64,000 nt of DNA from Stenotrophomonas sp. ATCM1_4. GTDB taxonomy: Bacteria > Pseudomonadota > Gammaproteobacteria > Xanthomonadales > Xanthomonadaceae. The translations under genes were made by a program, and so were the position numbers. The notes under the pieces were generated by a model, which saw only the letters and a program-made list of their open reading frames with translations, made no database searches and had not been told where the DNA came from. The DNA lies in NCBI RefSeq assembly GCF_004348115.1, contig NZ_QPFB01000001.1, forward strand, positions 3,488,028 to 3,552,027, in the 5' to 3' direction. Each line of letters opens with the position of its first letter. Within the stretch, counting starts at the first letter, position 1. Of this stretch, positions 1 to 8,809 are shown piece by piece.

Positions 1-2042
1 GGCGACTGCGCCAGCAGGCGCTCGGCCAGGTCGTGAACCGCCGGCAACATGCCCGCGTCGCGCGCCAGGTCGGCCACGCGGAACGCGGCCAGGCCGGTCT
101 GGCGGGTGCCCAGCAGTTCGCCGGGACCGCGCAGCTCCAGGTCCTTCTCGGCGATCAGGAAGCCGTCGGCGGTGTGGCGCATGGTTTCCAGCCGTTCGCG
201 CGCCATGTTCGACAGCGGCGCCTGGTACATCAGCACGCAGCTGGAGGCGGTGGCCCCGCGCCCCACCCGCCCGCGCAGCTGGTGCAACTGGGCCAGGCCC
301 AGCCGCTCGGCGTTCTCGATGATCATCAGCGAAGCATTGGGCACGTCCACGCCGACCTCGATCACGGTGGTGGCCACCAACAGGTCGGTCCCGGCGGACT
401 TGAAGGCACGCATGGCCGCCTGCTTCTCGGCCGCCTTCATGCGCCCGTGCACCAGCCCGATGCGCAGTTCCGGCAACTGCGCCGACAGCGCCTCGAAGGT
501 GGCCTGCGCGGCAGTGGCAACGACCTCGTCGCTTTCGTCGATCAACGTGCACACCCAATACACCTGACGCCCCTGCTGGCAGGCGACACGGATGCGCTCG
601 ACCAGTTCGGGACGACGTTCGGCGCTGATCACGATGGTCTGCACCGGCGTGCGCCCGGGGGGCAGCTCGTCGATGGCCGAGACATCCAGGTCCGAATACG
701 CGGCCATGGCCAGCGTGCGCGGGATGGGGGTGGCGGTCATCACCAGTTGGTGCGGCACGACGCCGGCGCTGGCGCCCTTGTCGCGCAGGGCCAGGCGCTG
801 GTGCACGCCGAAGCGGTGCTGCTCGTCGACGATGGCCAGCGCCAGGTCGTTGAACACCACGTTGTCCTGCATCAATGCATGCGTGCCGACCACCACCTGC
901 GCGTGCCCGGAGGCGACGTCCTCCAGCACCTTGTTGCGCGCCTTGCCGGTGACCTTGCCCGCCAGCCACGCGACGCGCACGCCCAACGGCTCCAGCCAGC
1001 CACGCAGGTTGGCCAGATGCTGTTCGGCCAGCAACTCGGTCGGCGCGGCCAGCGCCGCCTGCTTGCCGCGCTCGACCGCCAACATCGCCGCCAGCGCGGC
1101 GACCACGGTCTTGCCCGAACCGACATCGCCCTGCACCAGCCGCAACATCGGGTGGGCCCGCGCCAGATCCTTGCGGATCTCGTCGAACACGCGCTGCTGG
1201 GCACCGGTCAGCTTGAACGGCAAGGCGTCGAGCAAAGCCTTGACCAGCCCATCACGGCCACGCAGCGACGGCGCGCGATGCTGCTGCAGGGCGATGCGCT
1301 GGCGGCGCAGGCTCAGGTGATGGGCCAGCAGTTCCTCCATCGCCAGGCGACGCTGCGCCGGATGCGTCCCGGCGGCCAGCGCGGCGATGTCGGCCGTGGC
1401 CGGCGGGCGGTGCATGGTCAGCAGGGCGTCACGTAGCGATGGCAGGTTCAGGCCGGCCAGCAGATCGGCCGGCAGCAGTTCCAGCCGTGCCTCCTCCGGC
1501 AGGCGATCCAGCGCCTGCCCGATCAGCTTGCGCAGGCTGGCCGGACCGATGCCTTCCACCGCCGGATACACCGGGTCCAGCGCTTCGCCCAGCCCGGCCT
1601 CCTCGCCGTCGCCGAGTACCCGATAGCTGGGATGGACGATTTCCAGCCCGTGCTGCCCGGCGCGCGGCGTGCCATAGCAACGCAGCCGCGTGCCGACGCT
1701 GAACTGCGCCACCTGCGCGGCGCGGAAATGGAAGAAGCGCAGCACCAGCGTGCCGCCGGAATCATCGCCGATGGCCACGCGCAGCATCGGCCGGTAGCGG
1801 AAACCACGCTCCACCGCCTCCACCCTGCCCTCCACCTGCGCGGCCAGGCCCGCCTTCAACGCGCGGATCGGCAGCAGCGTGGTGCGGTCCTCGTAGCGCA
1901 GCGGCAGGTGCAGCCACAGGTCCTGCAGCGTGGTCAGCCCCCGCGCCTCCAGCTTGGCGGCCACCCGCGGCCCGACGCCGGCAAGGCGGCTGAGCGGTTC
2001 GGTGGACAGGTCAAGGGATACGGCGTCACGACGGGCAGACAT
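1..2042 (-). CDS. recG: ATP-dependent DNA helicase RecG, C-terminus cut by window edge
   Basis: RecG is a superfamily 2 helicase that remodels stalled replication forks and Holliday junctions in the cytoplasm. The frame starts at ATG 2042 (MSARRDAVSLDLSTEPLSRL) and stays open to base 1. About 680 residues are visible, so only the last few tens of residues are missing compared with the usual 690-720. The N-terminal wedge/OB region comes first. The Walker A motif GDVGSGKT follows at about residue 305, then the RecG-type box DEQH in IVDEQHRFGVHQR, the TATPIPRTLA motif, and the helicase C half with VGVDVPNASLM and QLHQLRGRVGRG. In many proteobacteria recG follows spoT. Here ridA and a four-gene cassette separate the two. 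The product is certain; only the C-terminus is unseen. Confidence 0.97.
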   Translation of the reverse strand, partial: MSARRDAVSLDLSTEPLSRLAGVGPRVAAKLEARGLTTLQDLWLHLPLRYEDRTTLLPIRALKAGLAAQVEGRVEAVERGFRYRPMLRVAIGDDSGGTLVLRFFHFRAAQVAQFSVGTRLRCYGTPRAGQHGLEIVHPSYRVLGDGEEAGLGEALDPVYPAVEGIGPASLRKLIGQALDRLPEEARLELLPADLLAGLNLPSLRDALLTMHRPPATADIAALAAGTHPAQRRLAMEELLAHHLSLRRQRIALQQHRAPSLRGRDGLVKALLDALPFKLTGAQQRVFDEIRKDLARAHPMLRLVQGDVGSGKTVVAALAAMLAVERGKQAALAAPTELLAEQHLANLRGWLEPLGVRVAWLAGKVTGKARNKVLEDVASGHAQVVVGTHALMQDNVVFNDLALAIVDEQHRFGVHQRLALRDKGASAGVVPHQLVMTATPIPRTLAMAAYSDLDVSAIDELPPGRTPVQTIVISAERRPELVERIRVACQQGRQVYWVCTLIDESDEVVATAAQATFEALSAQLPELRIGLVHGRMKAAEKQAAMRAFKSAGTDLLVATTVIEVGVDVPNASLMIIENAERLGLAQLHQLRGRVGRGATASSCVLMYQAPLSNMARERLETMRHTADGFLIAEKDLELRGPGELLGTRQTGLAAFRVADLARDAGMLPAVHDLAERLLAQS

Positions 2043-2073
2043 GTGACAAGGATGCCGTCATGTGCCCAAAACA

Positions 2074-2105
2074 GAAACCCCGGCCGCGGTGGGCGCCGGG
2101 GTTTC
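2074..2105 (-). terminator. Intrinsic terminator after the TonB receptor gene
   Basis: A perfect 10-bp inverted repeat (GAAACCCCGG / CCGGGGTTTC) with a 12-nt loop lies between the receptor stop and the recG start. Read on the minus strand it is followed by TGTTTTGGGC, so it probably ends the cassette transcript and insulates recG. Confidence 0.65.
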
Positions 2106-2204
2106 CTTCCCCTTGCAGCGTTGGAAGTCCGAGGTGAAAGGTGGGATGAGGGCTGTGTCTGGGCGCCTTCGGGGGACCTGCCTGTCCCCCTGCCCTCATC
2201 CCGG

Positions 2205-2230
2205 CCCTTCTCCCGTGCACGGGAGAAGGG
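2205..2230. repeat. CCCTTCTCCC/GGGAGAAGGG palindrome (repeat family A)
   Basis: This is a perfect 26-bp palindrome just downstream of the receptor stop codon. A CCCTCATCC stretch sits beside it, as in the other family A copies near 26.5, 31.0 and 32.5 kb. It could act as a transcript-end hairpin. Confidence 0.7.
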
Positions 2231-2240
2231 CTTGGAACGC

Positions 2241-4682
2241 CTAGAACTTCACGGTCATTTCCAGACCGTAGGTGCGCGGATCGGTGATGGTCGCGCCGAC
2301 CACGCCCAGCGGGCCACGGCCGTAGGTGTTCAGGCCGCGCACGTACTGCTTGTCGAACACGTTGTTGGCGTACACCGCCCAGTTGAAGTGGCCCAGCGGC
2401 GAGGTCCAGGCGATGCGTGCATCCGTGCGTTGCCGGGATTGGCCCACGTTGAGCAGCCTGCTGATGCCGCAGTCACCCTGCAGGTCGGAGGCCTCGTTGC
2501 AACGCTGTGCGCCGCGGTACGCCTGCCGGACCGAGAAGCGCAGCTGGCCGTTGCCACCGAGATCAGCCTGGTATGCGGCGCCGGCCGAAGCGGTGAAGCG
2601 CGGTTCGCCGGTCGGCTCGCCGTCCAGGTCGACTCCCTCGGGCGTCACGTAGTTCTTGTACTTGGAGTCGATCCACTCGGCCTGCGCATCCAGGCTGAAG
2701 GCATCGGTGACTTTCCAGCGCATGTCAAAGTCCACGCCGGTCGCTTCCAGGTCACCGGTGTCGAAGACGTAGCGTGGGATGTCGACCGGGTTGTTCGGGT
2801 CCGGGTCGACCAGGCGGATGGCCTGGCGGTTGTCATAGCGGTAGTGGAAGACCGAGGCGTTGTACGAGAAGCGGGCGAAGCTCTGCTTGATGCCCATCTC
2901 CAGGTTCCACACGTCCTCGTTCTCGAACGCCGGGCCGATCTGCAGCGCGTTGAAGCCACCGGCCTTGTAGCCCTTGGCCAGCGACGCGAACACCATGGTG
3001 TCGTCATTGACGTGGTAGTCGATGACGATGCGCGGGCTCCAGTCGCTCCAGCGCTTCTTGTCGCGGACCAGCTTGCCCTTGTTGACCATCGCCGGCGCAT
3101 CGATGAAGGCCATGTCGAAGGTCAGCAGTTCACGGGTGATCGGAACGCCCATGCCGGCCAGCGCCTGGAAGAAGCCCAGCGCCTCCAGCGTGTCCAGCTT
3201 GGCCTCCAGGCCGGGCGCGTTGCGCGGCGTGTTGAGCCAGGTGAAGTCCTTCTCGTCGCGCGTGTAGCGCAGGCCGAAGGTCAGGTTGAGGCGGTCGGTG
3301 GCCTTCCAGATCACGTCACCGAACACCGCATAGGACGTGGTGTCGAGCGTGTTGAGGAAGCGCTCGTTCCACTTTTCGCCCACCAGCGAGATCGGGATGC
3401 CGTTCATCTGCGCCAGCATCGAGGTGAAGCCGAACAGGCTGCCGTCGGGCGTGGGGGCGATGCCCATGTTGCGGACGATGTTGTCCACCGCCTCGGTGTT
3501 GGTATTGACCTCGCTGGTCTGGCGCGCGTCCTCGTTGAAGTAGCTGGCACCGGCCACCCAGTCGATGTGGTCGTTGCTGCCGGAGAACTTGAACTCCTGG
3601 TAGAAGGTCTCGTTGCTCTCGGTGTTCTTCGAATCCACGTACAGGTCGGCGCGGTTGGTGCCGTCCTCCTCGGTGTGGTTGGTCGAGTCGTACTTGCGCC
3701 AGGAACTGGTCGAGGTGAAATTGCCCCAGGCCAGCGCATGGTCGACGATCAGCGTCACGCCATCGAACGTGCGCCATTCGGCATTGTCGGCATCGCTGTA
3801 GGTCTTGACCTTGCGCGGGTCCAGATAGTCGTTGGGATCCACTGGCACGGTGGGGCGCGCCGGGTAGTCCGGCAGCGCCACGATGCCGGTGGTGACGCGA
3901 CCGTTCTGGTCCAGGCTTTCATGGTCCCAGGTGATGTAGGCGGTGGTGTTGTCGCCAAAGCGCGACTGCCAGGCCGCGCGCGTGGCCCAGACATTGTCCC
4001 CGCCCAGGTCCTTGCCGGTGGCACCGTCCTGGAACCAGCCATCGCTGGTATTGATCAGGGCGTTGAAGCGCAGCGCGGAGTTGTCGCCGGTGGGGATGTT
4101 CCACATCGCATCGGCGTACTTCTTGCCGTAGTTGCCGACCCGCACCGTCGCACGCGCTTCCACGTCGGCCTGTGGCCGGCGGGTGATCAGCGAGATCGCA
4201 CCGGCGGCGGTGTTGCGGCCGAACAGCGTGCCCTGCGGGCCCTTCAGCACTTCGATGCGCTCCACGTCGACGAACGGCAACAGCACCCCGCCGCCGCGCC
4301 CCCCGTACACGCCGTCGACGAAGATGCCCACGGCCGGATCGGTGCCGATGCCGAAATCGTCGGTTTCCACGCCGCGCAGCCGGAACGAAGGCTGGGTCGG
4401 CTGTACCGCATCGATCACCAGGCCCGGCACGAACGCGTCGATGTCACCCAGGTTCTCGGCGGCCACGTCGCTGAGCAGGTTCTGGTCGACCACCTGCAGG
4501 GCGATCGGTACGTCCTGGATCTCCTGCTGGCGGCTCTGCGCGGTGACCGTGATCCGGTCCAGCGTGGTCGCCGCGTCCTCCCTCGCCGATTGCGCCATGG
4601 CCGTACCGGCCGTCCCCAGCACCACCAGCCCGGCCATCGCCCGCTGCAGCCCTGTCACCAGACTCCGTTGTTTCACTCGCAT
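2241..4682 (-). CDS. TonB-dependent outer membrane receptor of the beta-helix/cytochrome cassette
   Basis: This 813-residue protein should form a 22-strand outer membrane barrel that imports a ligand using TonB energy. I start it at ATG 4682 (MRVKQRSLVTGLQRAMAGLV). That start has GAGAGG upstream and clears the preceding gene by 32 bp, while an earlier in-frame ATG at 4772 would overlap that gene. A signal peptide ends near AMAQ, followed by a TonB-box-like LDRITVTA and a plug domain with VERIEVLKGPQGTLFGRN. The C-terminus ends in LEMTVKF with the terminal Phe usual for barrel proteins. It is the last gene of a three-gene minus-strand operon with two lipoproteins. The ligand is unknown; the family spans siderophores, sugars and hydrophobic compounds. 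Confidence 0.9.
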   Translation of the reverse strand: MRVKQRSLVTGLQRAMAGLVVLGTAGTAMAQSAREDAATTLDRITVTAQSRQQEIQDVPIALQVVDQNLLSDVAAENLGDIDAFVPGLVIDAVQPTQPSFRLRGVETDDFGIGTDPAVGIFVDGVYGGRGGGVLLPFVDVERIEVLKGPQGTLFGRNTAAGAISLITRRPQADVEARATVRVGNYGKKYADAMWNIPTGDNSALRFNALINTSDGWFQDGATGKDLGGDNVWATRAAWQSRFGDNTTAYITWDHESLDQNGRVTTGIVALPDYPARPTVPVDPNDYLDPRKVKTYSDADNAEWRTFDGVTLIVDHALAWGNFTSTSSWRKYDSTNHTEEDGTNRADLYVDSKNTESNETFYQEFKFSGSNDHIDWVAGASYFNEDARQTSEVNTNTEAVDNIVRNMGIAPTPDGSLFGFTSMLAQMNGIPISLVGEKWNERFLNTLDTTSYAVFGDVIWKATDRLNLTFGLRYTRDEKDFTWLNTPRNAPGLEAKLDTLEALGFFQALAGMGVPITRELLTFDMAFIDAPAMVNKGKLVRDKKRWSDWSPRIVIDYHVNDDTMVFASLAKGYKAGGFNALQIGPAFENEDVWNLEMGIKQSFARFSYNASVFHYRYDNRQAIRLVDPDPNNPVDIPRYVFDTGDLEATGVDFDMRWKVTDAFSLDAQAEWIDSKYKNYVTPEGVDLDGEPTGEPRFTASAGAAYQADLGGNGQLRFSVRQAYRGAQRCNEASDLQGDCGISRLLNVGQSRQRTDARIAWTSPLGHFNWAVYANNVFDKQYVRGLNTYGRGPLGVVGATITDPRTYGLEMTVKF

Positions 4683-4714
4683 CGCCTCTCTCCCAGCAGT
4701 GGGTGAAACCGACC

Positions 4715-5905
4715 TCAACCGGCCGGCGGTCCCGTCGTGTTGACCGGCCCCGCGCCGGCCGTCGTATCGCAACTACCTTCAAGCCCATTGATCCATTGCC
4801 GGATCAATGCCAGACCTTCCTTGTGCACCACCGCCCTGCCCAGCTCCGGCATCATCACCGCCGGATCGTCGCTGTCCATGCGGAAGGCGATGATCGAGGC
4901 GTCGGCGTCACCGGGCAGCACGTCATACAACCGGTTGCCGGTGCCCTTGCCGGCGGCGATGGGCTGCTTGCACAGGCCGAGTTTCAGGTGATCGCGGGTG
5001 GGCGCGTCCAGCCACAGCCCGGAGGTGATCGCCGGGCCGGTGCGGCTGTGGCAATGCCCGCAGTTCACGTCCAGGTAAGCACGTGCACGCGCATCCAGCG
5101 ATGCCTGCGGATCGGTGGCATCGGCGGCCCGTGGTGCCTGCGCCGGGGCCGGCGCGCCCTGCAGGTAACCCACCCGCGCCAGGTGCGCCAACTGGTTCTC
5201 GCGCCCCCCGGCGTAGTCGAAGTCACGGTTGAGGTTCCGGGCCTTGGGGCCGATCGGCAGCAACTTGCGCGACCGGTTGTCGGTGATGTGGCAGCCGCCG
5301 CATTGGTTCTGGTCCGGGACCTGGTAGCTCAGCGCCTCGCGCGCGCCGGCCGCGTCCACCAGCTCCAGTTCAACCGTATCGCCGGTGCGCTTGAGCGTGG
5401 CAATGGTCTGCTCGCGGTTCCATACATACGGCAACGCCACCCAGCCCTGTTGGCGATGCACCAGCAGCCGCGTTTCGATCAGGCGCACCCTGGACAGGTC
5501 CAGCACCTCACCCTGCAACGAGGACTGCGAGGGCGGCGTGCGCGCCACCGCCATGGCGTCAGCGCCGCCCCCTGCCGGCAGCGGGTAGTAGAACGTCTTG
5601 CTGAGGATGGTGCCGACCGGGAAATCGAAGGCATTCTCCGGCTGATAGCCGGCGGCCTTTCCTTCCGGCATCCACACCGTGCGCAGCTTGTGCGCGTAGT
5701 CGCTGAACAACGGGGTGTTCAGGTCATACGGCACCACCCCGTCATTGAGTCGCAGCTTGCCCCCCTCGACCCGCAGCACGTGCCACTGGTCCAGCGTCGC
5801 AGGCTGGCCCTCGTCGAAGAAATGCACCGCCGGCTTGCCGCTGCACCCCACCAGGGCCAGCAGTACGCCGATCATCATGCCTACCCGCACACGCATCGCA
5901 CGCAT
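4715..5905 (-). CDS. Diheme c-type cytochrome lipoprotein (SO2930/HNE_0200-like family)
   Basis: This 396-residue exported protein has a lipobox ending LALVGC, with lipid-carrying Cys21. Two c-type heme motifs are visible: CGGCH at 202-206 and CGHCH at 282-286. That predicts a membrane-anchored periplasmic electron carrier or oxidoreductase. From memory it matches an uncharacterised family that almost always sits in tandem with a parallel beta-helix protein, which is the arrangement here: the beta-helix gene ends 9 bp upstream. ATG 5905 has GAGGA about 6 nt upstream. The reaction is unknown. Heme attachment would need the general cytochrome c maturation system, which is not in this window. 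Confidence 0.85.
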   Translation of the reverse strand: MRAMRVRVGMMIGVLLALVGCSGKPAVHFFDEGQPATLDQWHVLRVEGGKLRLNDGVVPYDLNTPLFSDYAHKLRTVWMPEGKAAGYQPENAFDFPVGTILSKTFYYPLPAGGGADAMAVARTPPSQSSLQGEVLDLSRVRLIETRLLVHRQQGWVALPYVWNREQTIATLKRTGDTVELELVDAAGAREALSYQVPDQNQCGGCHITDNRSRKLLPIGPKARNLNRDFDYAGGRENQLAHLARVGYLQGAPAPAQAPRAADATDPQASLDARARAYLDVNCGHCHSRTGPAITSGLWLDAPTRDHLKLGLCKQPIAAGKGTGNRLYDVLPGDADASIIAFRMDSDDPAVMMPELGRAVVHKEGLALIRQWINGLEGSCDTTAGAGPVNTTGPPAG

Positions 5906-5914
5906 CGGTCGTCC

Positions 5915-7150
5915 TCAACCCCGCTTCAGGTCGATTGCCGGCAAGCGCGGCAATTCGCAATCGAACGGCTTGAGGTCCTTGCTCGGATTCTTGTAGCCCC
6001 CGGGGCCATCGGCGTTGATCACGCCGTTGACGTCGCGCAGGCAGATCTGCGGGCCCATCCGGACCCCATCGACCACTCGGTTGGCGTTGAAGTAGCCATC
6101 CCACAACACGTCCGGGAAGTTGCCGGTCAGGCCGAAGGTGGCGACCTTCATCGCCTTCAGGTCCAGGCCATCGGGGGAATCACCGCCGCCGGACAGCGTG
6201 TTGTTGTGGATGTAGATGCGCTCGGGGTAGGGGTCGAAGCTGGCCGACGCGCTGCTGTCCTTGTAGCCGGTGGAATAGACGCTGGAGACGATGATGTTGG
6301 CGGTGGCGTTGTCGCGTATCTCGTTGTCGAACACCTCGATGTCATCGTTGGAATTGATGACCACCCCCGAACCGGCCGGCACGCTGGCCACCGGCGTGCC
6401 CTTGGCACCGAAGTTGGCGTGGTTGTTGGCGATGACCTTGTTGTTGAACACGCGGATGTTGGCGCCCTGCTGCGACAGCCCGGGCATGTTGAATACCAGG
6501 ATGCCGCCGGTGTTGCCGGTGGCCACGTTGTTGTAGACATCGGCGTTGCGGGTGTTCTCCACCTCGATGCCGGCCACGTTCTGCTCGGCGCGGCTGTCGC
6601 GCACGATCACCCCGTCGGACTGGCCGACGTAGATGCCCGCATCGGACGCACCGATGGAGATGGTGTTCTCGATCAGCACGTCCTTGGTCAGCACCGGGTA
6701 GATGCCGTAGGCACCGTTCTTGGTGCTCGGCCCGCCGGTCCACTGCACCTTGATGCCGCGGATGGTGATGTGCTCGGACTCGCTGATCTTCAGGCCGTCG
6801 CCCCTGGAGTCCTCGATGGTGAGGTTCTCGATGGTGAAGTTGTCACCATTGACCAGCAGCCCTTCGGCACCGGCCTTCTGCCCCTTGAAGCTGAGCACGG
6901 TCTTGTCCATGCCGGCACCGCGCAGGGTCACCCCGTCGGCGCGCAGGGTCAGGCTGCGCTCGAACTGGTGCCGGCCGGCCGGGATCTCGATCACGTCCCC
7001 GGGCTTGGCGTCGAGCAGGCGTTCCTGCAGGCTGGCCGCAAATGCCCCATCGGCGGCGGCCACGGCCGGACCCGGCTCGGCCTGCTTCTGGCAACCGGAC
7101 GCCAGCACCGCCACTGCGGCTGCCACCGCCCATTTATTGCTGCGCTGCAT
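5915..7150 (-). CDS. Parallel beta-helix repeat lipoprotein, partner of the diheme cytochrome
   Basis: This 411-residue lipoprotein has a lipobox LASGC with Cys20. Behind it runs a right-handed parallel beta-helix built from short repeats rich in N, V, I and G, such as ITIRGIKVQWTGGPS, VENTRNADVYNNVATGN and FDNEIRDNATANIIVSS. Such folds occur in pectate lyases and other polysaccharide-active or -binding proteins, but I see no catalytic signature. The family was described as an uncharacterised partner of the diheme cytochrome family. It is the first gene of the minus-strand operon, with GGGAGG upstream of ATG 7150. It faces the AraC gene across 119 bp and is probably controlled by it. Confidence 0.85.
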   Translation of the reverse strand: MQRSNKWAVAAAVAVLASGCQKQAEPGPAVAAADGAFAASLQERLLDAKPGDVIEIPAGRHQFERSLTLRADGVTLRGAGMDKTVLSFKGQKAGAEGLLVNGDNFTIENLTIEDSRGDGLKISESEHITIRGIKVQWTGGPSTKNGAYGIYPVLTKDVLIENTISIGASDAGIYVGQSDGVIVRDSRAEQNVAGIEVENTRNADVYNNVATGNTGGILVFNMPGLSQQGANIRVFNNKVIANNHANFGAKGTPVASVPAGSGVVINSNDDIEVFDNEIRDNATANIIVSSVYSTGYKDSSASASFDPYPERIYIHNNTLSGGGDSPDGLDLKAMKVATFGLTGNFPDVLWDGYFNANRVVDGVRMGPQICLRDVNGVINADGPGGYKNPSKDLKPFDCELPRLPAIDLKRG

Positions 7151-7269
7151 GATTCAGCCTCCCATACGCCGCCAGATGTTGCCGCAGTCTGGCTTTCAGC
7201 CAGTGTTCACGCGAAGGGCAGGAGCGGCATACTTGGGGGGGCAAAGCGGACAAGCTGGAGGGAGCTTCG
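7151..7269. promoter_or_regulatory. Divergent promoter region of the beta-helix operon and its AraC gene
   Basis: A 119-bp gap separates the two divergent starts. Each side has a clear ribosome binding site (GGGAGG before 7150 on the minus strand, GGAGGG before 7270 on the plus strand). I cannot place -10/-35 boxes or an operator with confidence. Confidence 0.5.
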
Positions 7270-8301
7270 ATGCATCGCAGATCCGGGGACCGGCTGGCCA
7301 TCGCCGATGTCCCCACCAACATGCTGTGTGGCCTGTTGCTGATGGGCCGCGAACTGGGCGTCAACAGCGAGAGCTGGCTGGCCGGCCTGCGCCTGAGCGT
7401 CACGCAGCTGGACGACCCGCGCACGCGCATTTCCTACCGGCAGGCGATCGAGGTCATCCGCCGCGCCCTGCCCACGCTCCCCATCGACGGCGTCGGACTG
7501 GCGATGGGCAGCAGCCAGAACGGCGGCAACTTCGGCCTGCTCGGGCTGGCGATGAAGACCGCGCGCACCTTCGGCGATGCGGTGCGCATCGGCCTGGACT
7601 ACCAGCGCAACCTGGGCCCATTGATGACATTGAGCCTGCATGAGCACGATGCCCAGACCCTGGCGCTGGTGGCCACCGCGCCGGAGGAATCACATGACCT
7701 GTTGCCATTCCTGTGCGAGGAACTGTTTTCCAGCGTGCTGATGCTGGGCCGTGAACTGGCCGGCGAGCGCTTCAGCCCGCTCTGGGTGGAGCTGGGCTAT
7801 CCCGCACCCGGCTACGCGGCCCAGTACGCAACGCTGTTCCGCTGCGAGGTCCGCTTCGAGCAGGCGCGGCATGCGGTGTTGCTCGACCGGCGCTGGATGG
7901 ACCTGCCTTTCGCCAGCTACAACCCGGTGACCTCGCAGCAGGCCCTGGCGTTGTGCCATGGCCAGCTCGCCAGCCTGTCGATGCGCGGCGAGACCACCGC
8001 GGCGGTGGAGCGGCTGCTGCGCCCGCAGTTGCGGGACAACCCGCAGATGAGCGACGTCGCCCTGGCCCTGCACCTGAGCGAACGCACATTGCGCCGGCAG
8101 CTGGCCGAGGAGGAAACCTCCTTCAGCGAGGTACACGACCGCATCCGCACCGAACGGGCCCTGGAACTGCTGCAGGATCCCGAACTGGGCATCGCCGCGA
8201 TCGGCAACCAGCTCGGCTTCAACGACGCGCGTGAGTTCCGTCGCGCCTTCAAGCGTTGGACCGGGCAGACGCCGAGCCAGACCCGGCGTCCCCTGGCCTG
8301 A
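7270..8301 (+). CDS. AraC-family transcriptional regulator (Arabinose_bd-type N-terminus)
   Basis: This 343-residue regulator has an N-terminal ligand-sensing half of the type seen in OruR/ArgR-like AraC proteins (MLCGLLLMGRELGVNSESWL, then YRQAIEVIRRALPTLPIDGV). The C-terminal AraC DNA-binding region has two helix-turn-helix units, MSDVALALHLSERTLRRQLA and IAAIGNQLGFNDAREFRRAF, ending in WTGQTPSQTRR. ATG 7270 is preceded by GGAGGGAGC. It is divergent from the beta-helix/cytochrome/receptor operon and is the natural candidate to regulate it. Members of this subgroup sense small hydrophobic or amino-acid-like inducers; the inducer here is unknown. Confidence 0.9.
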   Translation: MHRRSGDRLAIADVPTNMLCGLLLMGRELGVNSESWLAGLRLSVTQLDDPRTRISYRQAIEVIRRALPTLPIDGVGLAMGSSQNGGNFGLLGLAMKTARTFGDAVRIGLDYQRNLGPLMTLSLHEHDAQTLALVATAPEESHDLLPFLCEELFSSVLMLGRELAGERFSPLWVELGYPAPGYAAQYATLFRCEVRFEQARHAVLLDRRWMDLPFASYNPVTSQQALALCHGQLASLSMRGETTAAVERLLRPQLRDNPQMSDVALALHLSERTLRRQLAEEETSFSEVHDRIRTERALELLQDPELGIAAIGNQLGFNDAREFRRAFKRWTGQTPSQTRRPLA

Positions 8302-8334
8302 GGGCCTGCAGGCAGGCCCCCGCTGGCCGCTGGA

Positions 8335-8718
8335 TTACTCCAGCACCATGATGGCGTCGACTTCGAACGCGGCGCCCTTCGGCAGGCCCGACACTTCGAT
8401 GGTCGAACGGGCCGGGAACGGCGCCTGGAAGTACTCCTGCATCACCGCGTTGACCTTGGCGAACTCGCCCAGGTCGGTCAGGTACAGGCCCAGGCGCACC
8501 ATCTTGTCCAGCGAACCGCCGGCTTCCTCGGCCACGGCCTTGAGGTTGTCGAACGCACGACGGGCCTGTGCGGTCACGTCGCCGGCGACGATGTCACCGG
8601 TGGCCGGGTCCAGCGGGATCTGGCCGGAGAAGTAGACGGTGTTGCCGGCACGCACGGCCTGCGAGTACGGGCCGATGGCGGCCGGGGCGTTGGCGGTGTT
8701 GATGATCTGGCGGGACAT
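8335..8718 (-). CDS. ridA: RidA family enamine/imine deaminase
   Basis: RidA hydrolyses reactive enamine/imine intermediates such as 2-aminoacrylate formed by PLP enzymes. The 127-residue length is typical. The start MSRQIINTANAPAAIGPYSQ at ATG 8718 has TGGAG upstream; a longer frame from 8766 adds 16 unconserved residues. Family features are GPYSQAVRAGNTVYFSGQ, the mid-domain QARRAFDNLKAVAEEAG, and FPARSTIEVSGLPKGA, which carries the active-site Arg. It lies downstream of spoT on the same strand, a common placement in gammaproteobacteria, but a 466-bp gap with tandem repeats separates them. Confidence 0.95.
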   Translation of the reverse strand: MSRQIINTANAPAAIGPYSQAVRAGNTVYFSGQIPLDPATGDIVAGDVTAQARRAFDNLKAVAEEAGGSLDKMVRLGLYLTDLGEFAKVNAVMQEYFQAPFPARSTIEVSGLPKGAAFEVDAIMVLE

Positions 8719-8809
8719 GGGCAGCTCCACATGGGAAAAAGGTCGGCCATTGTAACGTCGGCCCATGACGGCCCAGTCATCACCCGCGCAATGGCCGGTT
8801 CATGCACAT

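Noticed and set aside
1632-4706. Long open frame on the plus strand (about 1000 codons) antisense to recG and the first TonB receptor
   Set aside because: It has no recognisable domains, is rich in Arg, Gly and His as expected for GC-rich antisense frames, and covers two well-supported genes.
4683-4772. Longer N-terminus for the first TonB receptor
   Set aside because: It would overlap the diheme gene by 58 bp and bury the signal peptide; ATG 4682 has a good ribosome binding site.
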